Of a DNA stretch of 64,000 nt, positions 1 through 13,300 are shown one piece after another. Each line of letters begins with the position of its first letter. Position 1 is the first letter of the stretch. The position numbers and the translations under genes were made by a program. The notes beneath the pieces were generated by a model, which was given only the letters and a program-made list of their open reading frames with translations, did no database searches and was not told the origin of the DNA. This stretch comes from Paratinospora sagittata (taxonomy: Eukaryota; Streptophyta; Magnoliopsida; Ranunculales; Menispermaceae): assembly GCA_035771175.1 (NCBI GenBank), contig CM069593.1, forward strand, positions 49,268,054-49,332,053. Reading direction: 5' to 3'.

Positions 1-1022
1 ACAACACTTGTTTCAGTTTTAAATCTTAGTTAGTGGCTCAAAGTAACATGAATTCTGGTGTTCTTAGAAGAGAGCCTAAAGTTGTCATCCATCACCCATC
101 ATGATTTAGTGCTTAATTAATAATCTAAAGCATTTTTAAGGGAAGAACCGGAAAAGTGATTGCTTTTGTGATTGAAAATGTTTCCTAGTTCATCAAATCA
201 TGGTTTAAAAGATGGGGGTTATGATACTAAAATGATTTAAATAAATGGTTATTGTGCCATTATAAAAGTGATACCATTATCTTTTTATGTTGAGAAAAGA
301 GAAATTTATATTATTATTATTATTATTATTATTTTATTTTTTTTATTGCTTTCTATTCTTCATCCATAAGCCCCAATGAGCGGATGGAGTATTTCTTTCT
401 CTATTCATTATTTACGCTTATTGCTTAATTAGGAATATTCTTGGTATCATTCTTTAATCTTAAATATAATAATTTCTCGATGCAAAAAATCTTGCTAGGA
501 GAGGCCCGACAGTTATCTTGAGTCCAGGTGAATTAGTCTCACCGTGAAACGGAAAGAGAACTTCACCTGGGCACCGAAATCCCGAAAATATGTATATAAT
601 AGTTTCTATTTGCATATATATTCTCTTTAAACCTCTTTTTTTTCATAAAAAATATTGTTTAAAATAGCATTGTGAGAAGAGTTGTTTGGAAAAACTTTAT
701 AATCTAAAAGATTTAAGATTAGAAGAACTACTCTTAAATATAATTTAGTGTAAGTAGAAATATCAGTGAAGATGCAATGAATAAAGATTAAAAGCCAAGA
801 TGCAAAGTAAGTAGAAATATAGGATTGCCAACAGAGATTAACTTGGTGACTCAATCTGTGGCTACTCCAGAAAATAACATAATCAAAAGCATTTACAGAT
901 TTTTTAAAAAAATTATTTAATTTTCTCTTACAGTGATATGTGAACCATCTCTCCAAAGTTCAGTGTGATTCCAATGCAACTGAAGACGAGACTACGAATG
1001 TAACAACACAAGGAAGGAATTA
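1..1022. other. 3' flank of CCMH, no gene seen
   Basis: AT-rich DNA downstream of the CCMH stop codon. It holds a TTA/ATT microsatellite near 308-332 and a short inverted repeat near 511-572. It should contain the CCMH 3' UTR next to 1022, but I cannot place the poly(A) site. No open frame here resembles a known protein. Confidence 0.6.
308..334. repeat. (ATT)n microsatellite
   Basis: An uninterrupted run of ATT/TTA trinucleotides about 25 bp long, followed by a T-rich tract. Confidence 0.85.
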
Positions 1023-3385
1023 CTAACTCCACCATTTTCTTTGTGGTGGCGCAGGAGGAGGCGTAAGGAGGTTGAGCATCATCTCTTTCTCTTTTGGAGT
1101 CAATGGAACTCCTCTAACTAGATTCAATGCCATGATGTGCACATTAGTTTTCTGCCTGTACTTTTGATAAAATGATACCCCAACTGCTGCACCTGCAACA
1201 AGAAGCTATTTTGTTTTCCAAAACCAATAATTAGTGAAGCAGGCTGTAGAAACTTCAAAACGATCACCGCCACTGACTTGAAACAGGATTTTACGATAGT
1301 TATTTATAGTACTGACCGGTGATAACCAAAGAGCTGCAGTTTGCTTGTCAAAACGTGGGGCGTAAAGTACAGTTTCACCAAAATCATCCTCGAGTTTTTT
1401 GTATATCTCCTTGTCGGATTTCCCAGATCTGATTTCCTCACGGATCAACTACAATAAAATTTTTCCATAAGCATCAGCATGTAGCATTGCAAAGAGACCC
1501 ATTTGTTGGTTATGGGTGGAAAGGCATGCGAAACTAAGAAGCAAACAAAAATTTAAGTAAAAAAACTTGGTTCCCAGGCGCAATTAACACAATTCTTGGC
1601 CTACTAGTATGCTACTGCAAATTTATTTTCTTAGGTTGTTTAGCAACACTTGTACAGCTTGATTGCATCTAAGCAAGGTGAACCTGACAAAAACATGTTC
1701 CAATTTTCCTTAAGCTGGTCAAAAGAAGAACGCTGATCAATCAGATAAAAAAGAATCGAATCTGGGTATTTATGCAAAAAGAGTTGTGAGACAAAGGAAA
1801 CAAATAGGAAATGCTATTAGGACTTTTGGCAGAATTTCACAAATTGAGCAAGACTCGTTGGAAATTGCCATTGCTCAGAGGAGGATGGTAGAAGTAGTGA
1901 ATAAGATGGGGAATGGCAAGGCTCTCGAGTCTTGATACTTTCCACAGTTGAATTCCTTTGGAAATATTGGGGGATAATTGGGGATGCCTTTAAAAGTAGT
2001 TGAAAAAGTTCTATTGAAACAACTTAATTCTGGCCTTAATGCTACTAGCCTGACTTCTAAAATCCAGAAGGCATAAAAATTAGCAATCTTAGGCCTATCA
2101 GTCTGTTGAGACGTGTCTACAAAGCAGTCATGAAAATCTTGGCAGGAGGATGAGGGTGGGGTTGAGCAAAATCATCATGGCAATTAAAGGGCTTTTTATC
2201 GCAAGGAAACAAATTCTGGATAGACGCTCATGGCATAAGAATTTATCTGATAATATATAAGAGAGCAGGCCCAAGGCTTGCTGATTATAATTAATTTGGA
2301 ACAGGCCTGCCTACGCAATCATGTGAACTGAAATATGCTCAACTATACTTACAGAGGAAAAGGTTTTCAAGTTCACCCAACAAATTGGCATTCTCTCTCC
2401 CTCTCTCTCTCTACATATGCACTCAGAAGGCTAAAATTCCTACAGCCGCCTTCTCAAAGCCCCAGTTAGACAGCAAGGTTGGAAAGGGTATTTTGCCAAC
2501 AATGGGGGATAAGGAGTATCCATCAATTTGTCAAGGTGTTAAGGAGATGCCTAAGTAATTCGCTCACTTAGCCCGACGTAGGTGCCTAATCATCACCTAG
2601 GTACACTTAAAACATAAATAAATCAATCCCATAACATAGACATATAACATGGCTATCCCATCTCGGAATGGTTAAGAGGCCGGCCTAACTTCTTGTCATG
2701 TTTTTTCTCTTCTTGCCCTCTTGTTTTGGAGGACTTCATGTCCTTACTCCTTCCCTTTCCTATTGTACTTTCCATTTAATTTAAAAATAAAGGAAAAAAA
2801 AATTCTGTATGTAATGCATTTTATTTTGAGGATTTGAAACTTAAACACTTATATATCTCCTGAAATTAATTTAAATTTTATGAAGGATCTTTCCGAACTC
2901 AAACCATAAATCACAGTCGCATCATCTTAAAAAAAATTCATTATTTGCTAGTTGAACAGTAGTCTTTTTTTCTTTTCTTTTTTGTAAAAGTAAACATGTT
3001 GACTTTTTCAACATATACATGTGTTTCTGGTTTTGATCTATGCATTTATATAGAAAGAAGAGATAAAAATGAAAGAAAAGGTTGAGATGCCCTTTTATGC
3101 CTCTTTATAAAATATTCAATTTTTTTAAAAAAACCAACAGAACATCTTAATAATTAATTCGAAAGATCCGAATACAAATATGTAGTTGTGATTCAAAACA
3201 AGAGAAAACTGGAAAATAAAAATAAAAGACACATTAAGTACCTTTCTTAGGAGAATGGCAACATCTGCTTGAGAGTCCTCAATAGACTGGCTTCCACACT
3301 CGGTGCAACGCACATTATGACTAATGTTTCTAGCCCGAGCGTCCACAACTTGTGCTTTTTTCAATGCTTCAGTTTCACTCTCCAT
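1023..3385 (-). CDS. CCMH: CCMH, cytochrome c-type biogenesis protein (mitochondrial)
   Basis: Subunit of the plant mitochondrial cytochrome c maturation system. The family is anchored in the inner membrane and reduces the apocytochrome CXXCH cysteines before haem ligation. Coding exons on the minus strand are 3242-3385, 1317-1448 and 1023-1205, giving 48+44+60 codons plus TAG (152 aa; Arabidopsis CCMH is 159 aa as I recall). The signature RCXXC motif is visible as R26-C27-T-E-C30. A hydrophobic stretch at about residues 86-105 is the membrane anchor, followed by a basic segment and a proline-rich C terminus. The start at 3385 gives an N terminus (MESETEALKKAQ) that lines up with the family start. 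A 3' splice site at 3440 suggests a 5' UTR intron reaching to about 4575. Intron 1 is 1.8 kb and holds an antisense LINE fragment. Intron 2 is 111 bp. All junctions are GT-AG and no frame is broken. Confidence 0.93.
2060..2262 (+). pseudogene. L1-type LINE reverse transcriptase fragment in CCMH intron 1
   Basis: Plus-strand translation near 2077-2150 gives a segment containing LRPISL and VYKAVMKIL. After a one-base frame change it continues with R-M-R-V-G-L-S-K-I-I and then ARKQILD. This matches the start of the RT domain of plant L1-type LINEs (family pattern: RPISL, VYK, LANRL, KIIS, GRQILD). Only about 65 codons are recognisable, with at least one frameshift, so it is a dead relic. It is antisense to CCMH. 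The stretch from about 1760 to 2060 may also be LINE-derived, but I cannot show it. Confidence 0.65.
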
Positions 3386-4720
3386 TGTGAAACAGATCCC
3401 TACAGTTGACAGACACTTCTCTGGATAAATTTTCAGTGACTGAAACCAAAGCATAAACTACATAGTACATTGTAAAGCACTGTTCAACCCTTAGTAAATG
3501 AGAGCAAAATAAGACTGTCCTAACTAAAAAAAGTAGACTTGACATCAAATTCCTCTCCAAAATAGTGCAAAAATTAATGATAAGATACTACCCAAAATAA
3601 ATAAATAAATAAATGAGAAACATCAACATAAAGAACATGCCCAAATATTTCGATCAGCTAAACAGATCTTGATTTAGACTCAATTCTCTCCACAGTCAAG
3701 CCATTCTTGAGAACAACCTGGTCCTAATGCCACACACAGAAGTGCATTTGAGCATTAATCATACTAACATCATGAACCATCCCATCTCTATTGGAGAACA
3801 AAGGCGGAAACCGTGAGGATCTCCACCTGTGGCTGCCCCACTTCCATTTTCTAAGAATATGCTTCATTCTTTTGCTTCTTAAAAAATAAACAAGCACAAA
3901 TAAATAAAATAAAATAAGTAGTACAAATATCCAGAACAAAAAAAAAAAAAAAACTAAATTTCATGAAGCACTTAATCAAAATCAGCAATAACAGAGCAGG
4001 TTAAACTGTACTTGTTCTTCCAAAATCTTTCTATTAAGAAATACAAACACAAACATTGCAAATAGACCCCAAAATCTTAAGACCCATTTTAGAAAACTTA
4101 TTAAAATGTCCACCCTTAAAGATCTCCTTGAGAGAAAACTAAATTGAGAGACAAAAGTGCAAGAGGCATAGTTAGGTGTACCATGAAGAAACCCAGATAT
4201 CTGAAAACCCAATTCAAAGAGAGATTCAACTTCACAGATTTTAACTCGAAACAGCAAAAAACGCCTTTTTCCCAACTCCTATGTATTAAACCTCAAATTC
4301 TTCTATTACACCAAAATTAGATAAAAACCATAAATTAATCTCTACTAAGCTAAAACCCATAAGCAGATTCAACATCAAATGAACAAGCAAAGGCACAACA
4401 CTAGTAAAAGCTATTATTCCTCTATGAAAAACCGTCAAATGCACAGCGAAGCTCACTAAAAACTAAAATTCCATTAAAATTAAAAAATAACAACCACTAA
4501 AATCATCATAATTTTGCAAATGTGAGCAAATCTTAGGTGCATCAAATTAAAGAAAATAAGAAGAAAAAGAGGGATTTATTACTCTAAAATCGCCTCCTCC
4601 TTTTTGTCTCTGCCTCGTTCCACTCGATTATTCTTCAAAGACCTCTCTTTTGTTTTTCTACTTTCTTCCTTTCTCTGTCCCTCTCTTTCTTTACTTTTGT
4701 TTCTCTTAATAGACCTAACC
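3386..4720 (-). promoter_or_regulatory. CCMH 5' leader, likely UTR intron and promoter
   Basis: Read on the minus strand, TTTCAG at about 3445-3440 could be the 3' splice site of a leader intron. A purine-rich stretch ending in a GTAATA donor lies near 4575. The candidate first exon and promoter therefore fall around 4575-4720, where the plus strand is CT-rich. This is inferred from splice signals only. No TATA box was assigned. Confidence 0.4.
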
Positions 4721-4972
4721 CGCAAATTAAAAAGAAATTAAATTTTGAGTTTTTGACAAAATTATTCGGTAACCTTTTCTTTTGTAAACATTTCTTAAAA
4801 TTTTTGAGTATTTCCAAGTAATGTTAAAAAAAAAAGAAGTGTAAATGAATTGAAATCTATTTAAGAGCTGTTTTTTAATTTTACTTCAAAGTTATAAGAA
4901 GTTTTTCTTCGTTGAACTATAAAATATTGAACAAAAAATATTGTAAATCTATAGTTAAGCCTAAAATAGATT

Positions 4973-5640
4973 TGTTAGATCCATAAATTGAACCCAAAAT
5001 AAATTTAAGATCAAACCTAATACAAGGCCCAAAACCAAGCCCAAGGAAAGGCCCAAAATAAAGTTTAAGTCTATTATTTAGAAGTTTTTAAAATTAGGCA
5101 AATTATTGGTGAAGTGCTCTAATTATTTATGACTAAGATTTATTTATGGATATTTAATTGTGTAGTATGAATTATATTTGATTTAGTATAAATACCCTCA
5201 TACGAGAGGTTTAAGCATCAAACAAATCATTAAGAAATCAAAAGTCATTCTCTACTTCTTTTCCTCCTTAGTGTTCCTCTAAATTAAAAGAGAGTTTTAT
5301 TGTTCTCTTCTTGAGTGCTTGTAAATTACTATTCACATTGAAGTTTTTAAAGTTTATCCGTAGATGTTTATTTCAAATCGAGGGTTTTATCATGTAAGAT
5401 CTTTGTGTCTTTTACTTCTTTACAATTATTTACATCTTGTTATTTAGTTGTATTATATTGCATATGTTGCTCGTTCCCCAATAAATGGTATTAAAACCTC
5501 TTTGGAAAGTCTTAGTATACTTTGTGGTTGCAGCTCTATCTGATCATCTACATTATAAGTGTCTCTCTTGAGATACATTACTATTTACGTATAATACTAA
5601 TCACTTTTTGGTGTTGGTCAAATTTTGCACCAACATTCTT
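4973..5640 (+). mobile_element. Possible degenerate Copia-type LTR relic
   Basis: The block starts with TGTTAGATCC. A TATAAATA box stands near 5199, followed by a leader-like CT-rich stretch. A degenerate match to the initiator-Met primer-binding context (TGGTATTAAAACC, compare TGGTATCAGAGCC) appears near 5486. It closes near a short palindrome ending CACCAACA. No coding part or second LTR is visible. The order of signals suggests an LTR, but the boundaries are uncertain. Confidence 0.33.
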
Positions 5641-5890
5641 ATTTTCTAAAAATAAACTTTGAAAACATTTTTTTTAAATTAAATTTTAAATTGGATACTA
5701 CACGGGCTGAAAAAACTAAAATATAACTCAAAAAGTAAAAACATTTTGTTGTTTCATGAAAACAACTTGTTTTCTTTATAAATTTCAAGAAACTATTTTT
5801 AAAAATATTAATCAACCAAACATGTTTTTCGAGTTTCTAAATATTTGGATATAGAAAATTATATTCGAATCATAAACAAAACACAACCTA
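5640..5890. repeat. MITE-like AT-rich repeat, copy 1
   Basis: This AT-rich block shares its order of motifs (AACTATTTTTAAA, then CAACCAAACA, then GATA-CAGAAAA-like and ATCACAAACCAAACA-like strings) with a block at 19490-19670 and more weakly with 30290-30390. Three related copies in introns or intergenic DNA suggest a small non-autonomous element. Ends and target duplications were not resolved. Confidence 0.38.
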
Positions 5891-6011
5891 CATTTTTCTT
5901 GTTGCTCAAATTTTAAGATTTAAGATTAGATAATTTTCAATTGAAACATTGAAACAAATAATAAATCAATGATGAAAAATTGAGAAAAGTATCTTAATAA
6001 GCACGCTCGCG

Positions 6012-6025
6012 CACACACACACACA
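6012..6025. repeat. (CA)n microsatellite
   Basis: Short run of CA dinucleotides. Confidence 0.8.
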
Positions 6026-6524
6026 ACAAGAAAAAGATAAAAAACTTTTTTTTCTAACTTTTCAAACTTTTTTTTTTTTGTCAATCTATATTTGTTACAT
6101 TAGATCTAGATCATCGCATACATACTAATCATTTCAAATATATCATTGAACTAAAGACAAAGGTAATTCTAACTACTAACATGAAAAATAAATATATACA
6201 CCAAGACCCGTTAAAGCCATAACAAGCCTCCAATAAAGCACCACATCTTTACCTTATGTGAGGCTAAAGAGATTTAATACCTCCACCTCATTATTCATAC
6301 GGAAAGTTCATTGAACTTTTCTAGCCTAACATAACCAACTTTTGTGCTCTATCTTTATCGGAAAGCTTCCGCCAACATGTAGTGAGATGAAGGGACATGA
6401 TATTCCAAACATTTCCATGAAAATTCAATCTACGTAAACATGATATAAATATTCAAAATATATTACTACTTATAATGCTACTATTGACTTGATCCTTCCA
6501 CTGTCCAGCTAGAGATTTTTTAAT

Positions 6525-6705
6525 TTTTTATTGAGGTTCACAGGTACCAAGATTTCTGTTCTACTGATCCTTCACGACAACCGCAAATGCCCTTAAACAA
6601 CATCACCAACATATTAAAAGAACATGTCTCTTGAGTTTAATTTTAAACTCGCAACCTCATGATTAAGAATGCTTGCCAGATGTCAACTTGATTTGATAAA
6701 GTATG
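6525..6705 (-). mobile_element. Possible tRNA-derived SINE remnant
   Basis: On the minus strand this reads as a tRNA-like head (TGGCAAGCATTCTTAATCATG, then a B-box-like GAGGTTGCGAGTTT), a body, and an A-rich tail ending near 6525. The layout fits a SINE. No target duplication was found, and the B box departs from the GGTTCGANNCC consensus. Confidence 0.35.
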
Positions 6706-7383
6706 GTACATTAATTATATTGAGTACTAGAATTAGGGTTTTTCTCCTACAATAGGGCTATCATTGAACAAGGAAACTAGTTACCTTCCACTACGCGACG
6801 TTCGAATGCCCAAAAAAGACACTTGCATCTCGGTTTAACTACTTAACTACGAGAGATCCCTGCAAAGCTTAGGGTCATTTTACTGAGGAAGATATTACCA
6901 GTGGTCAGAAGAGATGAAAAAGAAAAGCAGACACAAAAGGGGAGGAAAGAAAAAAGAAATCTATAAAAACAATAAAGCATCACTTTCCTTTCAAAAAAAT
7001 AAAAATAAGGCACCGCTTACATTATATTCATACAATGGAAGAAAAGATAAAAAAACAGTATAAGGATATAAAGAGATGGCCTTACAATTTACAAATCAGC
7101 TCAAATTGGGCTCCAGAACAGACAGAGATGGAAGACTATATGCCAATTTATTATGACTAGCTACATATTTTGATTATCATAAACTCAACTACTTTAGTAC
7201 ATTACCTCTCTATGCTTATAAACACCCTGAAAAAGAGTTCCAGATCATAAGCAGGAGAAAGCACTTGTTAAATACAAAGATAACTCGTATATAGGAGGGC
7301 CCTTTTGTGATATTTCAGAACTCAGTTTCTCCTTTTTAATCTGGACTCAGGGTAGTGCACTGGCACTGGCACAACAACTCCCT

Positions 7384-10300
7384 CTATTCTGGTGGGAGAA
7401 GAGTTATCTCAATTTCTTGAAGTGATTTTCCCTTGGTCTCCACCACGTTTCTCTTAACGAAAAATACTGCCATCAGGCAAAAGGTAGAGAACATCGAATA
7501 CAAGAGCTGCGGTCCGAGTTGCTCCATTAAACGCAAGAATAATAGGCCCACAAAGAAATTCACCACCTGAAATCATATGGAAAATATCATCTAAATGTTT
7601 GTTAAAAAGAAAGCACTTAAGCTCCTTGAATCTTGCAAGAATTCACCCACTAAAGGTTCCCCCTCCCCACTCAGAAAAAGACAACATATCCTTTGTTGCT
7701 TATACCATCAATTTTATCCTTAAGTGCAAAAATTTATCAGCTCTGCCCATTACTTTCTTTTGTCAAATATCCTACTAATTGAATGTTAGCCTAGTTGCCA
7801 AAAAACTAATCCACAGGCGAAGGGTTGAACTCATGAATGGACGGTTTGCCGCATGATAAGCAAGCTATGAGATCAAGGGGTTCAAGTCCCAACACTAACT
7901 ATCAAAAGAATAACAAATAAGAAAAAAAAAAAAATGCTAAAGGTATCGTTTCTCTTTTTATTCATGGAATTTTCCACTCATACAGTATTTGCAATTTTTC
8001 ATCATTTTTCCCCAAGAGGTCCAAGTGAAGGGTTCTACCTCAAATACTTCCTCCTCATAGACTGCAGACTCTCCTAGGTCAAGCCTTGTGTACAAGTTTA
8101 TACTCTAAATACCATAAAATTCAGCTTCAAACAGTTGAAAATTACATCCAATAAGCACATTCAGATTAGACACCATGGCAACAATATCGATAATGTATCC
8201 AAAGTCACTAGGTTTTGCCCATATAGAGAAACTTTCTTTTGAAGGTTCAAATCCAAGTTTAAAGCTTTAGCAGTATACTTAAAAGTAAAACATATTTGAC
8301 ACATTCTCAAAAAAATGTTGAAAGCAGAAGAATATTACCCAATGTACAGACATACAGAATGCCATAGCATTTGCTCTGATACGACTAGGGAAAATTTCCG
8401 ACAGAAGAAGACCTGGAACTGGACCCGCTCCAAATGCAAAAGTAAAGACAAACCTGCATAATAAGTTTAGATTATCAATCCTGTCTTGACCAAAGGATTT
8501 CAGAGCCTTAGATTTTAAATAATGTCTCTGACAACTTTTTCTTTTCTGTTGAACAACATTTTGTAACTTCAAGGCTTCTTTGTCTCAAATATCTTACAAT
8601 AACTAAAGGGAATTGACTGTTCTATACTTTCAAGTAGTCCAAAAATCTCATAGGATTTTCTGATAAAAAAAAGCCTCATGGGATTTCTAATTACTTATTC
8701 AATTTATGTTACTCAAAATGTCCTCTTGAAATAAATACCAAGGCATAATTACTTACAATACCATCCCACCAAGAGATAAATATGTAGATCCAGAGCCAGA
8801 AATAAAGAAACTTGCCGCAGCTACCTGAAGGCCCATTGCTACTGCCTGAAATGACCAAATATACAGGAGGAAATTCAAAATTCTGAAATTGACATTAACT
8901 CTTTCAACATAAAATAAATAAATAAATAAAAATAAAAATTAGGTGCAATGATTCTGTTACCAACTACATTGCCTAATATGTACAAAAGAGATTCATGAAC
9001 TGGATATTTTCCATTATTTTCAAACATAAGGTGTGGGAGAATTCCTAGTTTACCATGCCCAAGAAACTCCACAAAAGCAGCACCTTCCTTCCCAGTTTAT
9101 CCATCAAAATCATTGCAATAATTGATCCTTAAAAATGAGGATATTACAAAGTCAGAAAACAAAAATACTAATAAAAGCAAGAGGGTTTAACAAAACTGCA
9201 AGTAAATCAAGAATAAAGTAATCCTTACCTGATAGATTTGTGACTCCAACAAAGATGTTTCCTAGGTTTGAGGGTATCCCTGTGCTTCTAAAGACAGTTG
9301 AAGAGAAATAGAATATAGCATTTATGCCAGAGAGCTGTTGTAAAGCAAACAGGGTTGACCCAATAAAAACAACTGCAAAAGGAAACAGTAAATGACAAAG
9401 AACATAAAAGGACACTAGTAGACACATGCAAAAATGACAGGAAGATCCATGCACAAGTGGAGGGCACATATACCCCTGAAATGGCGACCATAAAACAGCT
9501 CCCTAAATGCCGCATTTTCTATTTCATCCCCCCTATCAGACTTTGATAGTTCTGCTACCGATGATTTGACATGAGATGTTCCTAAAAGTTTCTCAAATTC
9601 AGCTTCAGCTTCAACACATCTCCCTTGCTAGACAACAAAAATAGGCGATTTAGTCTAGAAAGTTTCATTTCCCAGAAGCTCATAGTACATGATAGGAATA
9701 AGTAGAACTTAAAATGTATATTAGCACAATTGAAAACAACTACTGCTAGTAAATCTGAAATCAGAACATTCCTTTCTCCTGATTGTGGTGGCTGGTTCAT
9801 AAGTTGAGAGCTGTATAACAAATTTTAATTATTTGTTTAATATTCTAGTGATATTGATGTGATGCATGTTCCAAGGGTTCTTTGGTCATTTAAAGCAGTA
9901 AAAGGCACCCATAACAGGGAGGAAATCACAACCTTGTAAAGCCAATGAGGACTCTCAGCACAAAACTCCATAGCAAAAGCAAGTATTGCAGCAGGGATGG
10001 CAGATACCCAGAAACAAATCCGCCACCTGAGCATTATATAGGATTAGAAATATATCTCAACTACTTCATTAAATTGCTTTCAAACTGAAAGGACTATTTC
10101 TGTAGTAATCAGCTAAATTCAAGTTAACTGTAGTGTACACTTCATGATTCATACCAACCCACAATTCCCTTGGTAGGGATTCCAATGAACAGGGCGCTCA
10201 TAATTCCAAGGCATGTTGCAATTTGAATGCAGCTTCCATAAGTGCCTCTCACAAAAGAAGGTGAAACCTGCATAGCAGACAAGAAATATAAACCATTCAG

Positions 10301-13300
10301 ACAATAAAGCCTTATCCCAGTGTCAGCCAATGAAAACACATAACTGAATAATCAAAGTTGAGAGAAATAAACGTTTCATTGTACCTCTGTTACATAGAGT
10401 GCTGCAACAGGAGGACCTAGACCAATTCCAGTACCAACCAATAACCTTCCAAGAAGCATGCCTTCCAGACTTTTTGTTGTGGCACTACACACATTTGGTT
10501 AGCACGCTTAATATCAAATCCATAACAGTAGGCCGAATCTCATAAAAAAACTAAACCCAACAATTTATATTTAACACAGGGACAAGATACGACTTCCAGC
10601 AATTTATTAAGAGAATTAATGATTTTTAATTTGTTGAAACATTTTGACACCTGTCACTTCATCATTTCTTTTTCAACTACCCCATCATATTTTCTTTCTT
10701 AGAGTGCAGATATCAGCAGGACAAATAGCGGATTTAAAGGTTTGTACCACTATTTAATTCTACATGGAAAGCTCACTGGCCAAAGGCTGCTGAATGGAAT
10801 AATACAAAGTAAACTATTAGATTTAGGTCTTAAAAAACCTTGGCATAATCGTGAAATTTTACCCTTGGCTTTCAGCAAGCTTGTCTTAAAATGCATGTAA
10901 TAATACCTAGTTATGCTTTAATATTGGTCATGTTCCTATGAATTTTTCCTTGTTTTAAAACGTTTGGAAAATTGGTCATGTTGGTAAGCATCACTACAAT
11001 CTTTGACGACATCAGCGACATCTCCTACTTCTGGCAATCTCTCTGATGCCAAAAAACCTTCTGTCCTTTCTTTTTTGTTACTTCATCGTTCTTCCAATCG
11101 CATTTGAAGTTTTGATAGAGCTTCGAACATTGTCGCCGCTATTCAAGGAATCTAACAAAGCAAAGGAATTTCTTCGAAGGTAAGGATGACGCCTACAAAG
11201 CTTCCATTGCCATCAATGATCTGGATTTTCCCCGAAATGGTTTCTTTTTTCTCCGTTGTAGCTTTAAATTTTTGATTTTTTGCCTTCCAATTTCAATTTC
11301 TCTTAATTTTCATTATGATTACTAGAATTTTTTTTTTTTGGTTCATTGAATAATCGAACCAAAAGTTTGAGTTTGAAACACTCTACCACTGTCGCTTGGT
11401 AGTGGCAGAGTGTTCTTTTTCTAAAATCTTTTTTTTTAATTGCTTGTCTTTATTTTTAATTGAGTTAAATAATTTTCTGTATATCAATTCTTGAGCATTT
11501 GAATTAGAAACTCTCTGTTAGTTTGGCGTTGCTTGAGGGTTGCTACAACTAAGGTATATTTCATTTTTTTTTCTTTGTAAGTAATTTTAATTACTTAATT
11601 TTCATTGGCCAAGAGTTTGGTGTTGGTTGAGGGGTTGTATGTATGTATGTAAAAAGGGAGAGAAGGGCCTATAAATAAATAAACAAATTTTCTAGGGACC
11701 CCTACATAAATATTTCATATGTGGCCTAGGCAGCCTACCCTAGATAGGGTATATTGCCTATCATTGCCTTGCCGCCTTGACAACACTGCATCACTAAACT
11801 AAGAAAATGCAAGAACCATAGCATCAAAACCACAAGCATGAAAAGGAATACAAAATATATTCCCAAAGAAATAAAGATATAACAGAAATTGCAGTAAAAT
11901 CCAAAACACATTTCGCTAAACATCATGTTTTTCACTGTTAATTCTTCTATTATCCACAGTAATGATAAAGTAAAGGAAGACCTAAAATGATATTGGATAA
12001 AAATAATTAAGAACGATATAACTACTTGTAAATTAAATGACATCTTAGCCACTGCTAGAATGGAGTGGAGGAAGGGATTCATGTAGTCAACCCACATAGT
12101 AGGAAAAAAACTAGTTGAGTTGAGTTGAAAATTCTTCTTAAAAGGCCACCGAATTCATGAAAAAAAAAGTTGAACTCCAGATGCAATGATTGAATACAAC
12201 AAACTAGAATGCAAAAACAAAAACTTTATACCCACATTATATCAAGCCAAAAAAGCAATGAACAAACACAAGCTAACTTTAGGTATTGAGTTTTAAGACA
12301 TTGAGCATATCATACCCCATTAACACTATCACCACATTACCTCAAAGAAGCCCCAATAATCATTGGCAGTGCACTCACTTGTAAAGCTCTTCGGCGTCCA
12401 ATCCCATCAGCAACCCAACCGCTGAGGAGAGATCCAACAAAGGCACCACCCAAACATGTACTCACCACTAGACCTTCATTTGGCAAAAAAATATTCAACA
12501 TTGTATCAAGAAGAAAAGATAAAATGATAATCAAAATTTCATTAAAGGACATACCTTCAGCCAGGGTATTCTCCCGAAAACCAAGTTCTAAAGCAATGCT
12601 TTCTAATGGTTCGTTAATGACCCTGAACACAAAACGAAGTCCAATTTTCTAAAATAAATATTATTCAAAAGCCATAAAACATGTGATGAAGAATAAACGG
12701 AAATAGGAAGAGAATAAAAAACTAAATTTCAAAGTTGCAACATACCCAATATGGTAACCAAATAAGAACGAAGAAATGGTGGCTACAAGTACGTGCGGAA
12801 AAGAATGCCTCCAGGGAGGATTTGATGCCTCTTGCTCCATATCATTTTGCAGATAGGCTATAAACCACGCAAGACATCATTTGTCAATAAATTTAAATAT
12901 ATCCACAGATTTTGAACTAGATTTTAAAAAGAGATGATTGCCCAAATAGCTGCAATTTTCAACATCTAATAAAACACATCCTGAATTACATTATGAACTA
13001 CTAAGAGTCTCTCACCTTCAAATTATAAAGTACATTAATGTCAGGATTAGAGTTCTAAGGAATAAAAAATAGGACAGTGTGTAGCTGCAAGATGGATATT
13101 ACTTAACTTCCCATCTCATAGAACATACTTTTTTGACTGCTTAGCCCTTCCCCCTTTATAGGATATTCAACTCAATCCATCCTCATATTTTCTGTTAAGT
13201 TGAGGGCATCCATACCTTTCTTCAAAGCCAAACAACTACTTTGTTTCTCTAACACAACTTCTTGCCCCTCAGCTTAATTTTCAGTATGTTCTAGATCCTA

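Larger units (their letters stand above)
4821..7383. other. Intergenic region between CCMH and the sugar transporter
   Basis: About 2.5 kb with no host gene. It contains a possible Copia-type LTR relic (4970-5640), a MITE-like block (5640-5890), a CA repeat near 6012 and a possible tRNA-derived SINE on the minus strand (6525-6700). The part next to 7383 should include the transporter 3' UTR. Confidence 0.55.

Noticed and set aside
7785..7935. A functional tRNA gene
   Set aside because: A-box and B-box-like strings are present, but spacing is too large and no cloverleaf with a 7-bp acceptor stem can be drawn.
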